Positions 11,701 through 22,936 of a stretch of 64,000 nucleotides of DNA are shown in pieces; the first letter of the stretch is position 1; every line of letters begins with the position of its first letter. Source of the stretch: Corbicula japonica (lineage: Eukaryota > Mollusca > Bivalvia > Venerida > Cyrenidae); contig JAZAYU010000170.1 of NCBI GenBank assembly GCA_038501625.1, positions 372,001 through 436,000 of the forward strand. The letters are read 5' to 3'. The translations under genes were made by a program, and so were the position numbers. The notes beneath the pieces were generated by a model that saw nothing but the letters and a program-made list of their open reading frames with translations, ran no database searches and was not told where the DNA came from.

Positions 11701-13295
11701 CGTATAAACTACAGTGAGAAAGGATCAAACAACAGGGCACTAGAAGAAGTTTCAATCTTTGGATGGGAGTCTTTTCTACAGTCTATTGAAGGTAGGGTAG
11801 GTGGTTATAAACCTCATGTAATAACTTTTAAGGACTAGCAGCAAGGGCTTTGCTTTAAAAAAAAACAGGTCACTGTTACTTTGAAAACTGCAGGGCTCAA
11901 AAAAAGTGCAACTGAGAATGTAGGCAGTTGCTTGTAGTGGTTGGTGTTTAGTTCTGGTTCTGGCCAGGAACCATGGTTAGGTGAATTGTATGACTGAAAT
12001 TCTGTTAAAAACAGGCATTATACCCAACAGACGATTGTATTCCACCATGTTAGTTCAGATTTAATACACAATTATTATGGATACATACAAGTGCAATAAG
12101 CAGTTCGTTCTTCACTATTAACAAAGTGTTCAAGGTGAAATTTTGTGATCAGTGAGGGTTCCGATGTTCATTGTCCATCGTACATTTCTGTTGTCAAAAT
12201 TTTGCTTGTTTAGAAACCAAGAAGCTTCGCATTTTTAAAGCTTCATCACAATTTTCCCCCTTTAAAACCTGTGATAATTTTGAAAATCGGTGACCTGTCA
12301 AAAACTAGTACATCGTGTAAAAACTTGAACTCATGAACCTTGTCGTATTTGAACATGTCGTCATATCCTTCTTGTTTTACTTATGGGCTATAGTCTATAA
12401 GTCTTAAATAAAATAGAGGTGCGCGGCATTACCGGTAAACCAGTTACCGTGGTAAAAAGTCCCGCGGTATGATACTGGGTTATTATCACCGAAAACCGGT
12501 ATTTTGTCAGAATAATCCTTTTTGTTTTTACTTTGAAATATTCTCGGAGTTTTCCATTTCGTATAATGTAAATGTAAACAGTTCTCCTTGATTATTTTTA
12601 GTATGGCCGGTTTAACAATTAGAATTATTAGTTGCGTCGAGCTTCTTTCAATCAAGTGCGCCTGGTGTTTACATGAAAATAATATGGCGTCGCCCTTGGA
12701 TTTCACGCTGGTGAGGAACGAAAAGGCAAAATCGGCAATATGGGCACATTTTTCTCTCTCAAAAAAAGAGAATATTTACTTTGTTCTAGTCAGAATGTTA
12801 TAATTCAGTCCTGTTGACCATTTATCGTCATTTTCATTAACCAATATATAGCTGGACCATACATAAGTAAGATTGGGGTATACCGCGGTATCTTGCAAAT
12901 TCCGTGGTATACCACGGTAATTTTTACTCGCGGTACCCAGCTCTACGGCATAAAATAAGGATTTATAACACATTCTTTTGTGACTGAATCAAGAGATTAT
13001 TACTGGTAACTTTTGAAGTATCAATTCTAAAACTATTGTTCTTTTATTTTTAGCTGGAGAGGTTGACGTGTCTTTCTCTGAAGTTCTATCATTTGTAACC
13101 GGTGCAGACAATATCCCCCCTTGTGGATTTGCAAAACAGATTGATTTGGACTTCTACCCGTTCGAAGATCAGCGACTTCCATCAGCTTCAACATGTGCGC
13201 TGCAACTTTGGATTCCAAGGGTAACAGACCCAGACACCGTGTCATCTATGATGTCAAGGGCAGTTAAGGAATCGTACGGATTTCTGAAAGTGTAG
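8733..13295 (+). CDS. HECT-type E3 ubiquitin ligase, C-terminal HECT domain (G2E3-like)
   Basis: HECT ligases accept ubiquitin on a catalytic Cys and pass it to a lysine of the substrate. Five exons give about 373 residues in one frame: 8733-8957, 9113-9371, 11192-11349, 11553-11791 and 13054-13295. They include the N-lobe word GQDEGGPRRGFF, the block GRLVALALAQDGPGLHFL, and the C-lobe LPSASTCALQLWIP. The catalytic Cys codon is at 13194-13196, inside the family's 'S-x-T-C' context. The stop is TAG at 13293-13295. Splice phases agree throughout if the third exon ends at 11349, using a weak GTGTTA donor; the stronger GTATGT donor at 11346 would break the frame. The length equals one HECT domain, so N-terminal domains (PHD/RING in G2E3) would need upstream exons that were not found. 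The first exon needs a phase-2 partner. The introns contain small transposons. Confidence 0.85.
9425..9883. mobile_element. Small non-autonomous DNA transposon (MITE) in a HECT intron
   Basis: The ends are inverted: CAGGCTGTCAAGT at 9425 and, on the other strand, CAGGCTGTCCAGT ending at 9883. The flanks read TTAAGG and TTAAAGG, a possible target duplication. The subterminal arms are built of TTCCTA/CCTACTTT words on both sides of a unique middle. A similar terminus is seen at about 1065. Superfamily not determined. Confidence 0.5.
10000..10500. repeat. Tandem repeat, about 130 bp, three to four units
   Basis: Units share AGTGAGCA(C/T)GAGTGT, CACTGACCAGATTGCTACC and AACTTGGCATGTG. They lie inside the HECT intron between 9371 and 11192. 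The rest of the intron up to 11190 holds nothing recognisable. Confidence 0.6.
12414..12943. mobile_element. hAT-like non-autonomous element in a HECT intron
   Basis: The left end reads TAGAGGTGCGCGG and the right end, reverse-complemented, TAGAGCTGGGTACCGCG. The ends are imperfect inverted repeats rich in ACCGCGGTA words. TAGRG/CTGGG-type termini are typical of hAT elements. No clear 8-bp target duplication was seen and there is no transposase frame, so this would be a non-autonomous copy. Confidence 0.45.
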
Positions 13296-15100
13296 TTTTG
13301 GATTTGTTAAAAAACAACAACAAAAACATTGAGGAGACTTCCATGTAATTAGTGCCGTAAATAGGAGCATCATGGATGGTATTAAAAAGCTTTTTAACAA
13401 ACAAACATTGCATCATGATAGGATCTTAGTGAAAGGTTCCTAAATGGCTGTTTTTCATTTTTTGTTAACTGTTACTGAGTTACCTTTACTTTTAATACAA
13501 AAACCTTAGTCTTGCATTGCACCTTGTTAAGGCAATATAGTATATAAATGACTATAAATTGATGTCATGATGTTTAAACTAAATGTATTAATAAGATTAA
13601 TGTACCTCAATCTTACTATAGCAAGTGGGGGTATTTAAGAGTCAGTTTGTGTCTGGTCAGTTGGTCTTTGTCATTTTATAAATGAAAATCAAAATGAAAC
13701 TTGGTACAAATGTTTCCCATTATGAGATGGTTTGTGACTTGTCGTGCCTATGAGCCTGACTGCCTTCAATGTCAAGGTCACAATCTTATGTCAAAGGTCA
13801 AAATTGGTTAAAATGAAGTTTGTTCGGGCTCTTCACTGTGGTTGGTAAGATTTTGAAATAACTAAGTTTCATAGGACATTTTTTTCACAAAATTTAATGA
13901 CAATTTATGCACTTTAACTTTAAGTGCATTTGCTGTAAAACTATCAAGGCATTATATACTTACTTCTATGTCTTATGGACTGTTCTACAATTACTTTTAA
14001 CAGTAACTGTTATTGACGAGCATAAGATGATGTGTTGCATTAAAGAGCCATCTCTCAAAGTCAATGTGTCTCTTAAAGTTTATAGGTAAAATATGCCATA
14101 GCGGCCATATTTTCATGTCCATGCTATAGTTTTGATGTCTGCTTGACAATTTTTAATTAGGTTGATTTATTATTATTGTTTATAGGTAGCTCCACAACAA
14201 CAGTGTTGGTCGCTGTTATTTAAATTTAACAAAGTCGTGCAGCTGCTATAACTTTAATCTTCTTGGCACAACAATTAGTCATTCTTGTTGCTGTTGAAAT
14301 AGTCACAACTTTTGTTATATTGAAAGTGATGATAATACTAATGCAGTGCACAGCCTGACAAAGCCACTTTGTTGACAGTTCACATTCAGGAATGTTTTAA
14401 AAGTTATTTTTCACTCTAAGCTGGTTTGACTTTTTTGTGTTAAATATTTTTTGTGTGTTTTTTTTAACCAACAAAAAGCGTAATGTTGGCAGTAGTTATT
14501 TTATTGTTGAAACAGTTTAAATCAAAAATATTACTTTCAAGGTCAGATTAGCTGCTGTAAAACTAGTTATTGGTAAAAAAAAGTAATTGTTCAGTGTACC
14601 CTATCCTATAGCCTTCAAACTTTGACTGTTTTATGAATTTCTGAGTTGAGTCGAACTTGTACATCTTAAAATTCAATCTTTTCTGAACATTTCATTCACT
14701 GGTTGTTCAGTGATATAACTTGAAACAAAAATTTTAGTAGCATAGTGAAAATTTAAGGTGTCAAAATTCCAATATTTCTACCTGTCTTCAGCTATATTAA
14801 GATGCATATTATTGGAGTTGATCCAGGTCACTCAGAGTTCATAGAGTTCAGGAAAACCATAGTGTGTATTTTGTCATTTTTTGCAGTAAAGCTTTGGAGA
14901 ATTAAAAAGGGTAAATTTTCTACAAATACTGACCAAATAAACATTTTTACTTTATAGCACTTTGAAATTCGGTTTTTTCTGAAATATTATTCACTGTTTG
15001 TTTAATAGTAAAAAACAAAACAAATTTGTAGCAGATTGTACATGAACTGGCAGGTTAATCGGAGGTCTCAGAACTCAAGTATTTGATTATTTTTTCTGAG
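13296..15100. other. 3' flank of the HECT gene, no recognised gene
   Basis: AT-rich sequence follows the HECT stop. Single copies of common bivalve repeat words occur (for example TGTCAAGGTCACAATC at about 13770, and CAATATTTCTACCTGTCTTC at about 14769). No further exon or RNA gene is recognised. Confidence 0.45.
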
Positions 15101-15202
15101 ACTAGTCTCTATTTAAAGCAGTCAAAGGCTTGAGAATTGAGTATGGTCTCTAGTGTCAGTTTTATTGTCTTTGACCCTGATCTTGACCAAATTAGTCTTT
15201 AG

Positions 15203-15387
15203 CCCTTATCCATATAGACGCATTTTTGCACATGTGCAACCAGTGTAGATCCAGATCAGCCTTCACATTTGTGCCCTCTGATGAGGATCTGCACTGGTTG
15301 CATTTTGGTCAGAAATAACCGTACAAATCAAAAAGGATCTACCCTCTTTGCCCACGCAATAAAGGTATAAATCTATGGAGGAAAGGG
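15203..15387. mobile_element. piggyBac-like MITE, copy 1
   Basis: The element starts CCCTTATCCATA and ends in the inverse, ATGGAGGAAAGGG. It is flanked by TTAG (15199-15202) and TTAA (15388-15391). A TTAA target with CCC-starting inverted ends is diagnostic of the piggyBac superfamily. The interior has an inverted 'CAACCAGTGTAGATC' motif. No transposase. Confidence 0.65.
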
Positions 15388-15620
15388 TTAAGCATGTTTG
15401 TAGAAACAAAAATTTTAGAAGCAGAGTATAAAATTTTAAGTTTTAAAATTCTAATGTTTCTACCTGTTTTCAGCTATATTTAGAGTTGATCCAATACCAG
15501 TGTGTAATTTTTCTGAGACTAGTCTTATTTTTTAGGCAGTCAAAGGCTTGAGAATTGAGTACGGTCTCTAGTCTCAGTTTTATTGTCTTTGGTCCTGATC
15601 TTGACCAAATCAGTCTTTAA

Positions 15621-15826
15621 CCTTTTCCTCCATATATACACATTTTTACGCAGTGCGAAGAGTGTAGATCCAGATCAGCTGGCACATTTGTGCCGTCTGA
15701 TCAGGATTTGCACTGGTCGCATTTTACAACCTAACAAATAAAAAAGCAAACAGTGTAGATCCTGTTCAGATGGTACAGATGTGGCTGCTGATCTGGATCT
15801 ACACTGTCTGGTGAGCGAAAGGGAAA
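15621..15826. mobile_element. piggyBac-like MITE, copy 2 (degenerate)
   Basis: Preceded by TTAA at 15617-15620, it starts CCTTTTCCTCCATA. The right end is eroded to GCGAAAGGGAAA, so the exact end is uncertain. Same family as 15203-15387 and 54788-55025. Confidence 0.5.
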
Positions 15827-16379
15827 TTTGGCCTTTTTGTACATGACCTAGTGACTTACTTTTACAGCTTTTGTATTATTGCATATTGAATAAAATAACC
15901 TATAAGTCAGGATGGTGAGCGCCTTCTTGTTTGAACTTAAACTTTTTCTTGAACTTAAATGAGAAAAGATAAAGATTTGCATCTCTATGCTGTGCTGTTG
16001 TTACCATTTTGGGTCTTCGTAGTTTTTCGGCACTTCTTCTTACTCAGTTTTCTTGGTGGTATTATCGAAACGATAATTTAAACAATTTACAACTAATTGT
16101 ATTTATCTCTTGTAAACGTTGTATTACTATCAGATGTTTATTGAAAAAAAATATCTAAAAAAGAGTTAGATTTTTTGTTTTACAATAAGATAACTATAAA
16201 TGTGGAGTCATTTGTTTTTGCAGTATCAAAATTTCGTGCAAAAGTGCTCACAGACAATATTTGTTTCTTTCTTTGGATTTTTTTTCATTGCACATGGCAC
16301 ATCAGCAATATTAAGGCTATATCACACTGAAAAACAGAATTAAGATTAGCTATGAATGAATAATCAATTTAAATGGGTG

Positions 16380-17115
16380 GCGTGTGAAGACCAAAGCGCA
16401 AAGCGAAAGACGAAAAATATCAAAGAAGAAGTGGATAGTAAAAAGTGATATATGCATATCAGGAATAGCCACATTCAGAAGACACCCCCACGCACACATA
16501 CACAGCCAAGAAAAAGAGAGGAATAAAGAGCATGGTTTGTAAAATTAAAAATTTCCAAAACAGACACCACAAACTATTAACAAAAATGAGAACTCGAGGG
16601 TTTTCACCTTGGAACGGTCAAAAATGAGAACGCAAGGGGTTATCACCTTGGAACGGTCAGTGGCAAAACAAGCCACTGGGGGTTTAAACCAAGTTCTATG
16701 GTTCACCAACCTCACACTTGCCCCAACAGGTTCTCATATGAACACACAAGTACAAGTCTTGGTGAAAAATTCCAACCCACCCGTCAACTCGACAATGTTG
16801 CATGCAAAAGCACATAAACATATAAAACACAAAAGGCTAATATCATTGTCGGGGCGGGTAGTCAATGATCTTACCGAGACCAGAGCCCCTGGAGTCAACC
16901 CAGCAATTCTTGCTACACATGACAGGGATAAAACAAAATGATTTAGAGTCTATGTTTTTTTTTACAAGATTTCCCGATAAATCTTCGCAAACTTAAACCC
17001 CTGACAGGCTGACATCGTTGTGCAGAGGTTAGCATAACGATCAACTGCAGATGGGTTATTCACCAGGCATGTAGAGCGCTGTAAAATATAATGCTGGTAA
17101 CTTTTCTTTTTGAAT
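16380..17115 (-). mobile_element. 5'-truncated Naiad-type Penelope-like element (3' end)
   Basis: On the minus strand this matches the last coding codons and 3' region of the retroelement at 59000-62060. Shared words include GCGCTCTACATGCC, CAGGGGTTTAAG, ACCCGCCC, CACTTGCCCCAACAGG and CTTGGAACGGTCA. Only the 3' end is present, as expected from incomplete reverse transcription. An incidental plus-strand reading frame (16609-16941) is not a gene. Confidence 0.7.
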
Positions 17116-17139
17116 TTACAGATGGTTTCTACTATTAAT

Positions 17140-18530
17140 GTGGACTATTGACTCTAAACTTGGTGTATTGGTAGCTTATATCAAGAGGCAGCTTGGGATT
17201 GCTACCCAGGTGTCTGTATTCAAGGTCAAGGTCACTGTTGCTAAAACTTGAAATTCAGTTTCTACTTTATCACTTCAGTTTGCTTCGACCTATTGATTCC
17301 AAACTTGGTGTATGGGTAGCTTATATCATATTTTCCGGGTTTTGTGATTTGATCCTTTTTGACAAAATTATGGGCCTTTGTTTTTTTTCCACATAATATA
17401 ATACATAGAGAAATACTCTTCTGTGTGCAACTCCTACATTTCTCAAGAGATTTCAACCAAACTTTCACAGAACTATAATGTAAACTAAAGAACTTTCAGT
17501 GTATAATGTTAGCAATTTTGTGTCTCCATATTTAAGTATATAGATAAAAGGGAGGATACTCTGTTATTATAAAAGGGTGAATTCTCTGTTATAACTGTCT
17601 ATTTTTAGAATATATTACCAGTCCTGTATACTTTGGAGTATTCTGTTACAGTAAGATGACGAAATTTCTCATTAGACCAGCAGTTAAAACCCCACAAAGA
17701 GCATTTTTTTCTTTTTCTTTTTAAATAATTTTTACTTCAATTATGGCCCTTTATTATGAACCTTAGATTTCCAGATCCGCCACTACTGACTTTAAAAACA
17801 TATTTGCACTCGGCAATCAGTCTGGAAAATGAAAACCTGGTTTTGTGACAATTTCCTGTCACTTGTTTAAATACTAGTTTTCTTAAATCTGTTTTAACTC
17901 GTGTGACATAATTGACATATCACGAAATGACGTTGATCCTTTAAAAACTGTGGCAACAGTGGGAATTCATGTTATGTCATGACGTACAGACATCATTTGG
18001 TCAAATCAAAATATTTAATTCATTGTTTGCGTGTCTATAGAAACTTGCACTTGCAACGTCATTTCTTAATGTATATTCCCACTTTTGTAGATGTTTGTCA
18101 GAGGGTCAACATCATTTTGCGGTACATTAATTATGCAATGGACCGGAGCAGTTTTAACAACTTCAGAAGTGGGTTACCCAAGGATATTTCCTGCTAAGTT
18201 TAATTATTGTGCAAATTAGATTGGGAAGTCATTTGAAGTTTTGCCTATTACTATGACGTGACAATGCTAATGGAAAAAGAAAGATACAGGTGCAAGATTT
18301 TTCATATATTTAAATATTTTCTAGTGTATGTCAATACAAACATTTTGATATATACACTTAACATACTATTATAATTGTACCGAAGCCGAGAAAAAGGAAC
18401 AAGACAAAATTCAAAATGAAGCAAGTAGAATTATAAGGTTTTATTAAAGGTGGATACATTGGAGAAAATATTAGAACCTTTTTTTTGTTGAACACATCTA
18501 CCACGTTAATTATAAGCGATTTAACAAATT
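17140..18530. other. Single repeat units, no recognised gene
   Basis: Positions 17150-17340 are one to two units of the 145-bp family found in tandem at 48385-49620 (TTGGTGTATGGGTAGCTTAT word). The rest is AT-rich with no coding or RNA signal. Confidence 0.5.
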
Positions 18531-19085
18531 TGATGAAATGACCTTTGACCTTGAGCCGGCACAGCTGAAACATATGCTCTGCACATTGTCTCAGTGAGGA
18601 GAAAATTTGACCAAAGTTTTAGGAAATTCCTTGAAAGGGGTTGGAAATACTTGGCTCAAACATTTGACCCCCACTTGTGACCTTTGCCTTGAACCAGCAT
18701 GTTTGAAACAAGTTCTGCACATCATCTCAATAAGGTTAACATTTGATTCAAATTTCAAATAATTCCTTCCAGGATTTTATAGTTTATGAAGCAGACACGC
18801 AATACATTACACAAACCTTTGACCACCGCTGGTGACCTTGACCTTGAGCCGGCATGGTTGAAACATAAGTTCTGTAAATTGTCTTTATTAGGAATACATT
18901 TGACCAAAAGTTCATGAAATTCTTTTTATGGGTTTAGAAGTTATGGACTGGACACGAAACACAAGGTTCAAACCTTTCAACACCACTGGTGACCTTGACC
19001 TTGAGCCGACCAAAGTTTCATGAAATTCTTTCCATGGATTTAGAAGTTATGGACTGGATACAAAATCTGCAGGCTCACATGGACG
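18530..19085. repeat. Tandem repeat with TGACCTTGACCTTGAGCC core
   Basis: About four diverged units contain GTGACCTTGACCTTGAGCC, TTGAAACA-AGTTCTG and TTCATGAAATTC. The core is again the reverse complement of AAGGTCAAGGTCAC. Confidence 0.65.
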
Positions 19086-19354
19086 GAGACCATCCTATAT
19101 CCCCCTACCACTACTCGACAGGGTATAATATTAAAGTATTACTTACTAATTAAGGGGTCACTAACATTGCAAAATGCGAAAACTGGCTAAAATTTCACAA
19201 ATGAATTTTGGGGAAAATACTCAGTGCCACTTAGATTTTAGTGAAGAAATGTATTTATCTAAGGATATACTAATGTTTGCAGCATATACTTATTTCATGT
19301 ATGAGTTGTTTTGGTATATTGTTCAAGAATTTCAGAGTTCTCATGCAAATGTTT

Positions 19355-20625
19355 TTATGCCCCCGAAGGGAGGCATATAGTAATCGGACCGTCCGTCCTT
19401 CCGTCCGTCCGTCCGTCCGAAATAATCTTGTCCTCGCTTCTTCTCCAAAACCGCTTGAGGGATTTCTTTGAAACTTCACAGGAGTGTTTGTCACTAAGCC
19501 TAGTTGTGCATATCTTCAGGAATTTCTTCTCGGATTATTTTTGGCTGAGTTATGGCCCTTTTTAGCAAAATCTTGTCCTCGCTTCTTCTCTAAAACCGCT
19601 TGAGGGATTTCATTGAAACTTCACAGGAGTGTTTGTCACCAAGCCTAGTTGTGCATATCCTAAGGAATTTCTGATCGGATTATTTTTGGCGGAGTTACGG
19701 GCCTTTTTACCTAACCCTAACCCTAAACCCTAACCCCTAAGGTAAATTTTGTTAATGCAATAGAGGTAACATTTTTTGTCCGATTGTCATGAAATTTGGT
19801 TTGAATATTGATATTGATGATTTCTACACAAATTATTAAAATCATGTTGTTATATTGACCAGGGGCCCCGCCCTGGGGATTTTTTTTTCTTTTAAATTCT
19901 GTTATTAACCTTTGATGTTCTTCAGTTATTAACCAGATTTTGACACAACCTGTATACCATCTTAAAATTCAATCTTTCCTCAACAATTCATTCACTGGTT
20001 GTTCAGGGATAAAATTTGAAACAAAAATTTTAGTAGCAGGGTGAAAATTTCAAGTGTCAAAATCCAATATTTCTATCTGTCTTCAGCTATATTTAGGTAT
20101 GATGTTTACCAGTATTTTTGGTACAGTTGCTGGTAGGTCAAAGGTCAAGGTCACTGTTACTAAAAATAGCATTTTCTTTTCCAAGCTGTAGATTTGTTGT
20201 TTCTTACTGGATTTTAAAATAACTTGATGTAAAGGTTCACCATATCGAGACGTTGGGTCTCGTACAACACAACTTTGTTGTACTCAGGTGAGTGATAAAG
20301 GGCCATCATGGCCCTCTTGTTCATATTACCCACATCATATGTAGTAAGGTCCATAACTCTAATAATCATTTTCCAGGATAATCTCCCCAATAATCTTAGA
20401 ATTTTCTAAAAAAATGTAATATTTAACTTTATTTGACTATATATTTACTACAGACTTGAAACATATGATCCTTTCATCTTTCACATTATATGCATGCAGT
20501 ATGCTTTGTCTTCCACAAGCATATTTTTCATTACTTCTGTTTATTTATTACATATGTATACCTATTCAATTTCAAAGCTGCATTTCGGGGGCATATGTCA
20601 ATTTCAAGTGACAGCTCTTGTTTCT
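19355..20625 (+). mobile_element. Helitron-like non-autonomous repeat element (nested)
   Basis: The left end has a hairpin (GCCCCCGAAGGGAGGC) followed by a CCGTCCGTCCGTCCG arm. Two units of about 150 bp with CTCGCTTCTTCT and GCTTGAGGGATTTC follow. The right end near 20585-20620 has GGGGGCATATG then ACAGCTCTTGTTT. Inside, at 20300-20314, lies a 15-bp palindrome GGGCCATCATGGCCC followed by TCTTGTT, the same terminus as at 49640. Left arm, tandem core and 3' hairpin fit Helitron-related elements; inferred. Confidence 0.5.
19710..19740. repeat. Short interstitial telomere-like repeat (CCCTAA)n
   Basis: Four to five CCCTAA-type units with slight variation (CCTAACCCTAACCCTAAACC...) lie inside a dispersed repeat. 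They match the TTAGGG telomere repeat of molluscs, but the run is only about 30 bp. Confidence 0.6.
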
Positions 20626-20706
20626 TTTATTTTAGTATGTGCTTGGATATTAGAACATGAATTAGACTAAACTGAGCTTGCAAACATTAGTATATCCTTA
20701 GATTAT

Positions 20707-20872
20707 AAGTATCGTGCATGAGTGTGAGGTGAAGATGGAAAAATCTGTCACCAGGGGTGAACTTGTTTTGCGGGAATGAGGCTCTGCCGACTTCCCGCTA
20801 AACAGTTCACCCGAGGTGACAGATTTTTCTATCTTTACCGAATGTCCCATGCACGATACTTTTTCTTGCATA
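20707..20872. repeat. Imperfect inverted repeat of about 60-bp arms
   Basis: The left arm starts AAGTATCGTGCATGAGTG and continues through AAAAATCTGTCACC. The right arm is its near complement, ending CATGCACGATACTT. The loop is GC-rich (about 20770-20805). A short palindrome at about 21045-21075 (TCTTTTCCCTAGGGAAAAGA) lies nearby. Possibly a foldback or MITE. No gene is recognised from 20320 to 21470. Confidence 0.6.
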
Positions 20873-21469
20873 CCTTTTACTGTTCATATCATTTGTGTAT
20901 ATGTGTATCTAAATGTTGTTTCCTTACACAGTAACTAAAAAATTAACGTCAACGCAATCTTATTTTCTAAATGACGTCACTAACTTGAATAAATTATGTC
21001 AAACTTGAAGATGAGACGTCATTTATGTAGCATGCAAAGGGTATCTTTTCCCTAGGGAAAAGATAAGATTTTCCTTACACGGTAAATCATTTGTAAACAC
21101 TTATCCGGTATGCAAGAAAAATACTTCACTAAAATCTAGGTGGCAACGAGTATTTTCCCAAAAATTCATTTTGAAATTCTAGCCATTGTTTGCCATTTGC
21201 AATGTTAGTGACCCCTTAATAGTTTTACCACTGACTGGTATAAAAATTATCCGTCGAAAATATAAGCTATCAAAGACAAGACTATTTCATAAACAAATAA
21301 TTGAACGTACTAAGGTTTGTGATTTTGTATACACGTTCATCGTTATATCTTTTCTGTATTCAGACGTTTGATTAAGTACTCGGTTACTTGTTCCCATCCA
21401 TAGTTTCAACCAATAATCTGTATACTATCTACACAGAACTGACAATTTCTCTTGCTCTGCAATACAAAG

Positions 21470-22936
21470 CTATTCCCATGTCATTACATACACCAAGAGG
21501 GTCAATGTGTCCTGCGGTATGAAAGAAATATTTATCCTGTCGACCTGTATGTCTTCATCACTTGATTCAGCAGAATTAATTTCCAAAGGATCAACACCAA
21601 ATGTACTCAGATCCAGTTCAGACAAAGGGTTTTCTCTTACATTTGCAATACTATATCTACTATCTTGGCTGACCATTCCATTTATCCACATTTGATATGG
21701 ACTCCAATTTCTTTCTTTACGCATGCTGTGGTTATTATACGCCTCCTTAAATTCTGCGAGGGCAGCATTAATTCTAGGTAGAAATACGTAATGCAGACAA
21801 AACATGTCAGTTTCATTTTCCAGGTCCAACAGGTCTTGACTCTCAAGGTAATAAAACAAGGAGTAGAAGTCCTGTATGACGGAGTAAAATACATCACGCC
21901 ACAGCCTTTCTATACGGCAATTATGTACTGACCTTCCAGCTATAAAACTTCCACGATTTGAACCTCTTGTCTGTTCCATAAAGTCAGCAACACCAACATT
22001 TTCAGATCCCTTATCTCCCCTCACTCTTGACGGTAAAGAAAACTGTTCAACTGCTTCCAAAAATAACTCCATCACTGTATCTGAATAGTTATTATCTGAA
22101 CATTGAAGAAATACAATTAAACGACTGTAGCCGTCAATGCCGCCATGTGTTACAAGTTTCCATCTTATAAGTTTATGATGTCCATCAATATGCCATAAGC
22201 AGTTAGGCCCTGGGACACTGTAAGACCTACGTGTGGCGACTAAACCCCAACGCTGTGCAGAAGAAGCTGGATCGACATTTCGCAGCAAATCGCGAATTCT
22301 GTTCTGTTGAACACGAATTCCATGTGAACGAAGATGTCCCATCATCATGGTCACTCCTGTGTGTGGGTGTTCCTGTTGAATACTTCTAATAATTGTCACC
22401 AACTCTTCTTTTTCAATATCAGTATATTTATTTAAATGTACTCCTCTGTTCCTAAGCCTCCTCCACAATGTTGCCCTATGCACCAAATACATGTCTGCAA
22501 TGTGACTAAACTTGAAACCATGTTTAAACAAGAAAGTGATCTGTTCAAGGTTTATGTTTTCTGAAGGTCTACCTGGTGATTCTGTTCTGGATACTTGACC
22601 AGCCAGAAGAACATGTGAAGGCACACTTGGTGTACTGGTAAATTTAATACTATCCCATGTCACTTTCAGATCACAAAAACAATTTATTAGAGTATTCAAG
22701 TTCTCCAATAACTCGGATGGTGGTTCGTGCAAATTTGTAACTATGTACTGAAGAGTGGTAACTGCTGTATTTATACCTTCCTGGCAGAACTCTACATCAC
22801 CTATACAACAGTTATTACTCTTTTCTTCACAAAACAGTAATAGATTGTCAAGTCCATCCAAAAAAGATTGAAAATTCTGTTCCATTTGTTGTGGTTTTCT
22901 GACATGTCTTAACTGAAAAGACAAAAGTTTCAACAC
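21470..22936 (-). CDS. DDE integrase-core transposase-like protein (IS3EU-like?)
   Basis: A frame of up to 488 residues. The N-terminal third (to about residue 130) is unassigned. A helix-turn-helix-like segment follows (about 130-180, with RPSENINLEQ and ATLWRRLRNRG). Then comes an RNase H-fold integrase core with DDE-type residues: Asp in LWHIDGHHKLIRW, Asp in RVRGDKGSENVG, and Glu in NCRIERLWRDVF. This arrangement is known from a large family of eukaryotic integrase-core proteins related to IS3-like transposons, abundant in molluscs and fish; it would cut and join DNA in the nucleus. The frame opens with GTG. A good acceptor (TTTTGTCTTTTCAG) sits at about 22913 and an ATG at 22885, so the true start is either that ATG or an upstream exon. 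No break is seen, so it may be functional or domesticated. Terminal repeats were not identified. Confidence 0.7.
   Translation of the reverse strand: MLKLLSFQLRHVRKPQQMEQNFQSFLDGLDNLLLFCEEKSNNCCIGDVEFCQEGINTAVTTLQYIVTNLHEPPSELLENLNTLINCFCDLKVTWDSIKFTSTPSVPSHVLLAGQVSRTESPGRPSENINLEQITFLFKHGFKFSHIADMYLVHRATLWRRLRNRGVHLNKYTDIEKEELVTIIRSIQQEHPHTGVTMMMGHLRSHGIRVQQNRIRDLLRNVDPASSAQRWGLVATRRSYSVPGPNCLWHIDGHHKLIRWKLVTHGGIDGYSRLIVFLQCSDNNYSDTVMELFLEAVEQFSLPSRVRGDKGSENVGVADFMEQTRGSNRGSFIAGRSVHNCRIERLWRDVFYSVIQDFYSLFYYLESQDLLDLENETDMFCLHYVFLPRINAALAEFKEAYNNHSMRKERNWSPYQMWINGMVSQDSRYSIANVRENPLSELDLSTFGVDPLEINSAESSDEDIQVDRINISFIPQDTLTLLVYVMTWE

Larger units (their letters stand above)
15100..15830. repeat. 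Tandem segmental duplication, unit about 415 bp
   Basis: A block with GGCTTGAGAATTGAGTA and GTTTTATTGTCTTTG at about 15125-15200 is repeated at about 15540-15615. Each copy leads into a TTAACCCTTT-type MITE. The two halves are roughly 85-90% alike by eye. Confidence 0.6.
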
